Source: Symbiodinium natans
Taxonomy: Eukaryota > Sar > Dinophyceae > Suessiales > Symbiodiniaceae
Direction of reading: 5' to 3'
Assembly (NCBI GenBank): GCA_905221605.1
Contig: CAJNDS010002749.1
Coordinates: forward strand, 1-64,000
Length of the DNA stretch: 64,000 nucleotides
A program made the translations under genes and the position numbers. The notes under the pieces are model-generated. The model was given only the letters and a program-made list of their open reading frames with translations, searched no databases and had not been told where the DNA came from. Of this stretch, positions 55,397-62,832 are shown in pieces (the first letter of the stretch is position 1; every line of letters starts with the position of its first letter).

Positions 55397-56796
55397 CTAC
55401 TGCTGGAGGGCGACTTCCACCGACCCAAGGCCATGAAAGTCGGCGCGCACCGTGTCGCCCTCCACCCAGCTTGCCTCCGGTAGCTTTACCTTACCCAGAG
55501 GGTCCATTTGTAGTAGGGTTTAGGGTTTAGGGTTTAGGGTTTAGGGTTCAGGGTTTAGGGTTTAGGGGGCTTAAAAACTACATTAAATAGGGTTTTTGGG
55601 TACCCAATGCCATAATGGTACTACAAATGGACCCTCTGGGTTACTTCTCCAATAACCACGGGGGGAAAAAGGTTAAACTCTTTTCTTCCTATGAAATAAG
55701 GACTCTAATAGCCAAGGGGAAAAAAGGTTTGACTTTGATTCTTCCTACCAACATCAGGGAAGCCCAAGAGCTTTAAAGTTCAAGTCTTTGGCTGAGTAAG
55801 TTACAAAAGGAGGCTGGGGCCGGCCTTTGAAGACGAGTTGGCAGGTATGGCCTGCCAGAACCAGCATCCCAGCCTCCACAGGGCGGCCTCTCTCCTTGCA
55901 CAGCTCATTCACGCAGAAGGTGACGGATGCCAGGGGGGAGTCAAAGGGGTTGGCTTTGGCCGTTCCCCTGGCAATTTCGCGTCCGGCCACAGACAGTCTG
56001 ACGCGGACGTCGGTCAAAGAGCCGGGGTGAGGAGGCCGGGCGATCGGACGCCCGCGCACGACGCAGGCACCAAGCAAAGAATCGGCCACGTAGTGGAGCT
56101 TGTTGTCGCTTCGCACCTGTCTCGCCCCACACAACTCGATGCAAAGCTCCACGTGAGAAACAGCATCCCAGACATCGTCCTCAGTGTATGGCGCAGCCTC
56201 AGCCGCAAGAGGGCCCATGTCCCTGGCGAAAACAAATCCAAACTCAGCCTCAGCGGAAAAGATGTGATGCTTCGCCAAGGACACGCAGTCGCCAGACGCT
56301 AAAACACCCCCACGAAAAAGTGGGCCGTAGAGTGCATGTTTGCCTGGAAGGGCACCCTTCCTTGGTAGCCCAGTAACCATGCTATAATAGGGTCACCCTT
56401 TTTGGGTTGGTTACTTTACAAGGAAAACCAGAACCAAAAAAAGTAAAAAAGGGTACCAGTGGGCTACCAAAGCTTCCAGCCCAGCTTCCAGCCAGCAAGG
56501 CCGCCGAGCTCGGAAGCAACCGGAGGAGCAGCCAGCGCCTCGTGCACGTGCAGCGCGTCGCTGAGCGTGGACACGGCTTCCAGGGCAGATGCGGCCTCAG
56601 CTGCATCGGCCCCGTCCGCCCACACTTGCACCAGAGCTCTGGCCACCTCCTCCCATGGCTCCTGAGATCGGCGTGCTACCTTCGCCTGGGCCTCAGATGC
56701 AGCACCCTGATCACCACTCTGCCAGCGCTTGGCCATGGCGGTCCTTTTTCCTAGTCTTGGCCTGTGGGTTTGATGAGGCATATGAGGGTTTGCCAA
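55397..56796 (-). CDS. 2-keto-4-pentenoate hydratase-like (MhpD/FAH superfamily), three exons
   Basis: Exons on the minus strand: from the ATG at 56736 (an in-frame ATG at 56796 is also possible) to 56477, 56360-55805, and 55489-55397 (TAG). From 56736 this is 909 nt, 302 residues, near the usual ~260 plus an extension. Family members hydrate or decarboxylate 2-oxo acids in meta-cleavage pathways using a divalent metal. Visible features: AGWKLG in exon 1, HALYGPLF, the acidic FSAEAEFGFVF (about residues 120-130), VADSLLGACVVRG, and the C-terminal GDTVRADFHGLGSVEV typical of the family. Both introns are introners with perfect TSDs; removing them gives one continuous frame. No targeting peptide is obvious. 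Exact substrate cannot be stated. Confidence 0.8.
55490..55800. mobile_element. Introner I (311 bp, TTAC TSD), composite, carrying a telomeric array
   Basis: Starts CTTACCCAGAGGGTCC and ends TTGGCTGAGTAAG, with TTAC duplicated at 55486-55489 and 55801-55804. On the gene strand the TSD GTAA gives GT...AG and joins CCT TTT with GTA AAG in frame. It appears composite. A ~155-bp inner piece (about 55490-55645) is bounded by a 24-bp inverted repeat (TACCCAGAGGGTCCATTTGT and inverse) and holds about seven TTTAGGG-type units at 55515-55567. The remaining ~155 bp resembles introner E of the Sar1-like gene. Confidence 0.85.
56361..56472. mobile_element. Introner C (112 bp, CTTC TSD)
   Basis: Starts CTTGGTAGCCCAGTAACC and ends GTACCAGTGGGCTACCAAAG, clear inverted repeats. 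CTTC is duplicated at 56357-56360 and 56473-56476. On the gene strand the TSD GAAG gives GA...AG and joins GGC TG with G AAG GGT in frame between exons 1 and 2 of the hydratase. The interior (TATAATAGGGTCACCC...) is closely similar to introners A and B. Confidence 0.88.
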
Positions 56797-56849
56797 GTAA
56801 GGGCCAATATCAAGGCACCATGTAATCAGCCCAAATTTACCCAGAATGA

Positions 56850-58757
56850 GTCAGCTCAGCAAGCGCCTGGCAGGTTAAATGCTTCAGGTTCAGGGTGACG
56901 GTAGGGTTGGGATGTCGGGAGTTTAAGGCTTATCAAGGCTTGAAGTCTTTGGTTTTTGGGAGTCCTGTTTGGGCCTTTCGGGTGCTGGTTGGGGTGCTTT
57001 GTCGTGTTTCCGGGGCCTTTCCGCAGCCACTGAGTCGACTTGAGCCGGAATTTCAAAACGGAGGGGCGGGGCTCAGCTCTGCTCCTGCGAGACCTTATGG
57101 CCTTTAAAAAGAGGTCTTGGAGGTTCAGGGGTACTAACAAAGTTAGGGCAGAAAGAAGTCTAGCAACTGGGTCATTGAGGCAACTTATAACCCCTTTTTC
57201 ACATCTCGGCTCCGTGCTGGCGGAATTTCTTAAACCCTGGTCGTCGCTGAACCCCACGCATCCCTTCGACTCTCTCCGGGGGGCCGGCAAAAGTAAAGTT
57301 GCCCGTGAGGACAGGGAACCTGGTGTGTAGGGGCGAATTTTTGCCGGGGGGGGGGGGGATTGGGGTTTAGGCTTTAGGTCTTAGGTTCCCAAAGCCTTTG
57401 TCCACCCCTTTTTGCATGCAAAGGGACCCTGGATGGACAAAGGTGGATGTAGCTGGGCTTTCTTGGAGGGTTTAGCGTGTGGGGCTTTTGAGGGGGAGTG
57501 TCGATCCTTCCATAAACCCTTTTCGCTAAACCCTATGTAAACCCTGAACCCCAAACCCCAAACCCTAAACCCCAAACCCCAAACCCTAAACCCTGGGGGA
57601 GCGTCAACCTTCGAGGGCCTATCTCAGCCCAAGGAAGCAGACCCAGGGCCGCACATCTAAACCCTAAAACCTAGACCCCAAACCCTAAACCATAAAGCCT
57701 AAACCCTAGACCCTCAACCCTAAATCCTAAACCCCTCAAACCCCTCAAGCCCCTGAAGCCCTGAAACCCCTGAATTCTCCTTAGCCAGGGCCAAGGGGCA
57801 TCTGACCACCCAGTGCCGCCACAACATCGAGGCCTGTTCCGAAACACAGTGGAAGGAAGGCGAGCCCTCTACAAGTAGAGTTTCGGTTTAGGGTTTAGGG
57901 TTTAGGGTTTAGGGTTTGGGGTTTGGGGTTTAGGGTTTAGGGTTTAGGGTTTGGGTTCATGGCTTTGGGGTTTAGGGTTTCGGGTTCAGGGCCTAGGATT
58001 TAGGGTTGAGGGGGTCTAGGGGTTTTTTGCCACCCACCAAGCAGACCAGCCACACACTGAAGGGTAGGTTCAGGGTGTGGCTGTTGTTTGTGGTTGTGGA
58101 GGAGGTAGGATATAGGGTTTAGGGTTTAGGGGTTTAGGTTCATGCTTGTGCAAAGAAGGACATTCCCCGTAAATACTGCCAAGTCACAAGCGATTTGGGG
58201 TGTTAAGGTGCTGGCAGGGTGCCTAAACCCTAAATTAAACCCCAAACCCTAAACCCCAAACCCCAAACCCTAAACCATAACCCTAAACCCTAAACCCTAA
58301 ACCCTAAACCCTAAACCCTAAACCCTAAACCCTAAACCCTAAACCCAGTTTGTTCGAACTCTACCAGGCCTTCTCGGCCCCAACAGGGCAGCACTGCCTG
58401 GCAGGCTTGTGTTGTAGGAGGCTCATGGGGCCTCAACCTCTCTCCATCAGGCTTTAGGGTTTAGGGTGCGGAGCTGCAATTGGTATTGTAGAAAGGAGTT
58501 GGTATTGGAAGTTGAAGGGTCAATGAACCCGGTAATCTTTGGCTCAAGCCATGACCAAAGCGGTCAAAGGTTTCGTAAAAAGTGTGCCCTTGGTTTGGGG
58601 TCTTGCTGTTTGGTTGTTGGTTGTTCCAGGGGAATTAAGGGCTTCTGTTGGGGTTGACGGTTTTGTTCCCTGTCCTCCTTCGGTTGCCCCCCGTAGGTTA
58701 TGAGCCCAAATTAGGCTTCCTGCGGAGTTGGTAAAGATTTTTCGTTTGTTTAACGCC
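56850..58757. other. Unique sequence and ITS before the retroelement
   Basis: 57116-57150 is a left end of a CTTGGAGG element. G-run at 57344-57358. ITS at 57540-57600, 57655-57730, 57885-58015 (TTTAGGG), 58225-58346 (CCCTAAA) and 58452-58468. The 58470-58757 stretch should hold the 5' LTR and primer-binding site of the retroelement, but I could not define LTR ends without the 3' copy. Confidence 0.5.
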
Positions 58758-59975
58758 ATGGACATGATGCGGCGTCGCTCTGAGCCTGGACTGTCGCCAA
58801 CGGCCAATGAAGCCGAAGGAAATCGTGGTGATGGGGGTGAAGATCGACAACAAATGGTACAAGCACTGACAGATGGTAGGGAGGTTGCAATGATACAACC
58901 AACGCCTCAGGTGGAAAACGAAGTGGTTCCGGTTCAAGCAGCAAATCCTTTCTGGAGCGAGCGGGCTCAAGAAGAAATGAGACTTAGGCAATCAAGGCCG
59001 GCAAGTCTTCCCGCGAGCGGAGGGGATAGGAGTGGTGAAGGTACGAGGAGACCGCCTTCGCTGCAAGATCTTTTGGGTCAGGAACCTGCACCTGTTGAGA
59101 GACCATCGTCAGGCTTAATGGGACAAATGGAACGAGGTACTATTGGTGGAGTGCAAGCCGACGAAGAACTCATTCCTGATGTTAGTGGTGAAGAGCAATC
59201 TGAAGATATGGCGGCGGTGAAGCGTGCGCTGAAAGAGTTGCTTGTGCAGACTAAGGAGCTGGGGAACAGGTTGCATCGGGTGGAGGAAAAAAGCTATACC
59301 TCTGCTGCATCTGGGTCAGCTTCAAGGGCACGGAGCTCTGGAGTGGTGGACGCAAACACGGCATATCCTCTAGGAATGACTCCAGAGAAGCAGTACCTGC
59401 CAGGACAAGTTTTCTACACGGATGGTATGGGTGGTTTTTGGACTGTGTTGCCTGATGGGACATGGCTGCCTATTGAGGGCTACGACCTGCCAAAGGGTTG
59501 TGATCTTCAATCCTTGCCTGGGTCCAGGAAGGGGGATGTTCAAGTGGAGGATGAAAAAGAAGTGCCAATGATGCATGTAGCTGAAGGGAAGAAACCCTCC
59601 AGATTACCTCCATTGAATTATCCCACGGGAGGTCTTGCAAGTGGTGGATATGCAAGTGGACCACCTGGTTTAACACATGTTCCGATTACTTCCGTGCCAT
59701 CAGGTGTTGATGGTTCTGTCGCACCTGCGGGGAACCAGCCCGGTTTTGTTTCAGCTCGGGAAACTGCAACGCAAGAGAACTCAGCAGGATCGGGTGGATA
59801 TACAATGGTGGATGATGTTCCGTATCGGTGGAAAATGGTCGCTGGGAAGTTGGAATTAGGTTCCGCTCACAGCTGTTACGCCTGGTATAGGACATGGACT
59901 ACCTCAAGGGCCTGGTGGAAGGGTCAGCTTACCTCCTGGAGCAGTGGTGCCACGCGGTATGCCAATCACTGGTGA
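58758..59975 (+). CDS. gag: Copia-type retroelement, N-terminal Gag part
   Basis: The first credible ATG is at 58758 in a good context (GCCATGG). The protein is about 405 residues: a polar start (MDMMRRRSEPG), AANPFWSERAQEEMRLRQS, a short predicted coiled coil (VKRALKELLVQTKELGNRLH), then a Pro/Gly-rich segment with GQVFYTDGMGGFWTVLPDGT. It ends at TGA 59973-59975 and overlaps the next frame (+1), which is open from 59860. The natural continuation (PGIGHGLPQGPGGRVSLPPG) is in the +1 frame, so either a programmed +1 shift or a one-base loss/gain lies in 59860-59975. Because the shift falls inside Gag, a mutation is more likely. Confidence 0.75.
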   Translation: MDMMRRRSEPGLSPTANEAEGNRGDGGEDRQQMVQALTDGREVAMIQPTPQVENEVVPVQAANPFWSERAQEEMRLRQSRPASLPASGGDRSGEGTRRPPSLQDLLGQEPAPVERPSSGLMGQMERGTIGGVQADEELIPDVSGEEQSEDMAAVKRALKELLVQTKELGNRLHRVEEKSYTSAASGSASRARSSGVVDANTAYPLGMTPEKQYLPGQVFYTDGMGGFWTVLPDGTWLPIEGYDLPKGCDLQSLPGSRKGDVQVEDEKEVPMMHVAEGKKPSRLPPLNYPTGGLASGGYASGPPGLTHVPITSVPSGVDGSVAPAGNQPGFVSARETATQENSAGSGGYTMVDDVPYRWKMVAGKLELGSAHSCYAWYRTWTTSRAWWKGQLTSWSSGATRYANHW

Positions 59976-62832
59976 TAGTTCTGGAACCGAACGTCCGGAG
60001 GCTCTCGGGAAGCATGTGATGAGCCTTCCAACTTTGGCAGACTACACACCAAGCAATCCGACGGCACTGGGTGATTGGATCGCAATGATCGAACCAATGT
60101 TGTCTTCGCTGACAGATACAGGAAGAGTGTGGTGGCAATGCGTCTACTCAAAGGCATATCAAGCGTATGCCAAATGGTTGAGTGTTTCTCCACTGGAAAG
60201 GTTGGGCATCAAGGCTGAGCTAGAAGGGCTCAAGGTGGTTCAAACTGTGCATGTTTTGTTGGAGCAGAGAGCGGTGTCTTTGCTGCTACAGGCGATTCCG
60301 GAGAGATTGAAGACCGAGATCGTTTCCACTCGAATGTTGGGGTCGGTGATGATATTTTACAAATTGCTGACGGTTTACCAACCAGGTGGAGCAAATGAGC
60401 GCAGCACAATGTTGAACTTCTTGGTGCAACCATCTTCAGCGACCTCGATCTCAGAGGCTATTAAGGGAGTGCGACAATGGGCGCAATGGCGTTCCCGATT
60501 AAGGGAGCTGCGAGCATCCGAGCCGGACGCTACCTTGCTAATCAAGGGATTGGATGCTTTATCATCCGCGTTGCTGGCAAAACACCCTACGGTGCATTTC
60601 AGAGTGGCATCCTTTCGGGAGAAATTGGGGGTGGACTACTCGCCGACCTCTGAAACTGCGACACAACTAGCTGAAATGTTGCAGGCAGAGTTTGAACTGC
60701 TATTGCATAGTGCTGGTGAACAAGAGGTGAAGCAGGACTCGGACGCCAAGAAAAGGGCCAGGTTAAATAAGGCCCAAAAGGGAACTGGTGACGAGACAGA
60801 GGAGGGTGACAAAGGCAAAGGGAAAGGAAAAAGGTACAGCGGAGATGGTGAACGTCCTTTCTGGTGGATATATGGGAAGACCGATGCAGGTTGCAAGTTT
60901 GGATCCCGCTGTAAATTTCGCCATGACAAAGACTCCCTTGAGCGAGGAAGATGTTTTGAGTGTGGGGCCGTTGGCCATCTGCAGCCGCAATGTCCATATA
61001 AGGATGGTGCAAGTTCCAATGTGGACTCAAACCCTGAGAGAAGCAGATCTAAAGGGAATTCTCCCAAAGGGGGAAAGGGCGGCAAAGGTGCGAAATGGGG
61101 AAATGCCAAAAAGGCAGAAGTAGCTGAAGGGGGAGATGAGACGGCTAATGCGGGATTGGATAAAGGTTCTGCAAGTCCCTCATCACCATCAACACCCAAT
61201 CAAGTCCTTGCTGAAGCGTTGGAAGTGCTGAAATCTATGAAGCTGTCATCAGCGCAGTCAGCATCGAGCGGGGATCCCAGTGTTCGAATGTTATGCGGAT
61301 CTGGATTGTTTCAGCAGGAAGGGAGAGTGGCGTTGGTGGATACAGCTGCTACGCATCTTGTGCGGACGCTTTTTCCATGGGAATGTTTGCCCGACACTAC
61401 TGTTATGGTGCAAAGCGCGCTTGGTGGTGTTACAATGAGGATTACAGAGAAAGGGACGTTGATTAGGGAAGACAATGGGCCCCTGATTATCCCTCTCTGG
61501 TTGATTTTGGAGTTTGGGGCGAACCTCACTGTGATCAATGGGATGTGTCACGTGGGTGCAAAATCTTCGCTGGACCAGCTCTTGTGGTTTGAACATGGCT
61601 GTTTGGTTATGGATTACAAAACAGCTGAAAAAATGGTTTTGCATGCTGAAAGGCAGCGTGCGTCTTGGTCCCATTCTCAATGGAGGAATGGAAGGGCGGA
61701 CTGTGGAGTCGGTTCGTCGGATGCCACGTTGTTGCCGAAGCAGGGAGAAGGCCGAGGAGTATGCGTTCTACATGTGGCCAGGGTTTCTGACACCAATGAG
61801 TGTTCGGGAATGGGCATGTTGGACTCGGGAGCATCACATCCTCTCAGATCACTTCGTCCTGGAGAACAGCTTCCGCAGCAAAAGGTGTTGGTGTCTTTAG
61901 CTGTTGGATCTCGGGAGATGTGTATAACCCCAGGTGGGACCCTGGTAACTCCTGAAGTGGTAGATCCACTAGTGCCAATTGGCAAAGCGAGCGCCTTGGT
62001 TGGTCTCAGAGTTCAGTGGCGTGGTGGCAAGTGCACAGCCTCACATCCTGTTCTGGGGGAACTTCGCGTTCGTGATCTGAATGGGTGCCCTTGTTTGGAA
62101 AAGGAGGTGGCGCTTCAGATCATTGATGAAATGGATTGGTGCTCACCAAAGCAAGCTTTGAAGGTGGCACGTATGGTTCAAGGGTGTCCGAATACGGACA
62201 ACGAGGTGGCTGTAAAAACGTCGTTGCAAAGCGCAGCGCGGACAGCGTCAGCGAATGAGGAGGAGTTCGTCCAGGCATGCTGGAGATTTCTTCGGTGGTA
62301 TTATGGGGATATACCAGAAAATATGCTGATGGAGCTGTTGCCACGTGGAGATATTGCGGCGTTGCCTTTCAACCGTCATAAAAGGAGACGGCTGGCACGA
62401 GCAAAAAGGGTGGTGGTACACCTATTTTCGGGAAAACAAAAATGGCATTTTCCCAGTCGGGATGTGGAGGTACTGGAGCTGGATTTGACAAAAGGTGGTG
62501 ACCTACATAATTCGAGCGTCTGGAAGTATCTTCTGCATCTGGCGGCTGAAGGAAAGGTGGTTGCTGTGGTTGGAGGACCTCCATGCAGGACAGTGTCAAG
62601 GTTGAGAGGTGAAGACGGTGGTCCACCTGTATTACGCCGACGCTGTGGACCTGAACGGTTGGGGTTAAAGAGTCTTCCTTGGCCACATCAAGAATTAGCT
62701 CAAAAGGATGGTGTTTTACTTCTGAAGATGCTTTTCCTATATGACGTGGCGGTGCATTCAAGGTGTGGAACTGCTGAAGTCATCAATGGGAGTTCTGTCT
62801 TTTTTTGGCATGGAAAGCCCTGGGGACCCTGA
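59944..62832 (+). CDS. pol: Copia-type retroelement, Gag-protease with methyltransferase-like domain
   Basis: 962 residues by the first ATG; open from 59860. In order: Gag/UBN2-like helical region (residues ~20-270: LGDWIAMIEPMLSSLTDTGR); a CCCH-like finger (CKFGSRCKFRH, ~317-327, first Cys missing); a CCHC knuckle (CFECGAVGHLQPQC, from 337); a first retropepsin-like segment with DTAATHLVR (D466, the usual D[ST]GA altered); and a second with MLDSGASHPLR (D627). Then comes a Rossmann-like region with VVVHLFSG (~824-831), VLELDLTKGGDL and VVGGPPCRTVSRL (GGPPC at 877-881). HLFSG, ELD and GPPC match motifs I, II and IV of C5-cytosine methyltransferases. The frame stops at 62830-62832 after a T7 run, and the protein clearly continues in another frame. 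Confidence 0.85.
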   Translation: MVPRGMPITGDSSGTERPEALGKHVMSLPTLADYTPSNPTALGDWIAMIEPMLSSLTDTGRVWWQCVYSKAYQAYAKWLSVSPLERLGIKAELEGLKVVQTVHVLLEQRAVSLLLQAIPERLKTEIVSTRMLGSVMIFYKLLTVYQPGGANERSTMLNFLVQPSSATSISEAIKGVRQWAQWRSRLRELRASEPDATLLIKGLDALSSALLAKHPTVHFRVASFREKLGVDYSPTSETATQLAEMLQAEFELLLHSAGEQEVKQDSDAKKRARLNKAQKGTGDETEEGDKGKGKGKRYSGDGERPFWWIYGKTDAGCKFGSRCKFRHDKDSLERGRCFECGAVGHLQPQCPYKDGASSNVDSNPERSRSKGNSPKGGKGGKGAKWGNAKKAEVAEGGDETANAGLDKGSASPSSPSTPNQVLAEALEVLKSMKLSSAQSASSGDPSVRMLCGSGLFQQEGRVALVDTAATHLVRTLFPWECLPDTTVMVQSALGGVTMRITEKGTLIREDNGPLIIPLWLILEFGANLTVINGMCHVGAKSSLDQLLWFEHGCLVMDYKTAEKMVLHAERQRASWSHSQWRNGRADCGVGSSDATLLPKQGEGRGVCVLHVARVSDTNECSGMGMLDSGASHPLRSLRPGEQLPQQKVLVSLAVGSREMCITPGGTLVTPEVVDPLVPIGKASALVGLRVQWRGGKCTASHPVLGELRVRDLNGCPCLEKEVALQIIDEMDWCSPKQALKVARMVQGCPNTDNEVAVKTSLQSAARTASANEEEFVQACWRFLRWYYGDIPENMLMELLPRGDIAALPFNRHKRRRLARAKRVVVHLFSGKQKWHFPSRDVEVLELDLTKGGDLHNSSVWKYLLHLAAEGKVVAVVGGPPCRTVSRLRGEDGGPPVLRRRCGPERLGLKSLPWPHQELAQKDGVLLLKMLFLYDVAVHSRCGTAEVINGSSVFFWHGKPWGP

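Noticed and set aside
58470-58757. 5' LTR and primer-binding site of the copia element
   Set aside because: Without the 3' LTR, which lies beyond the window, I could not define ends or a convincing primer-binding site.
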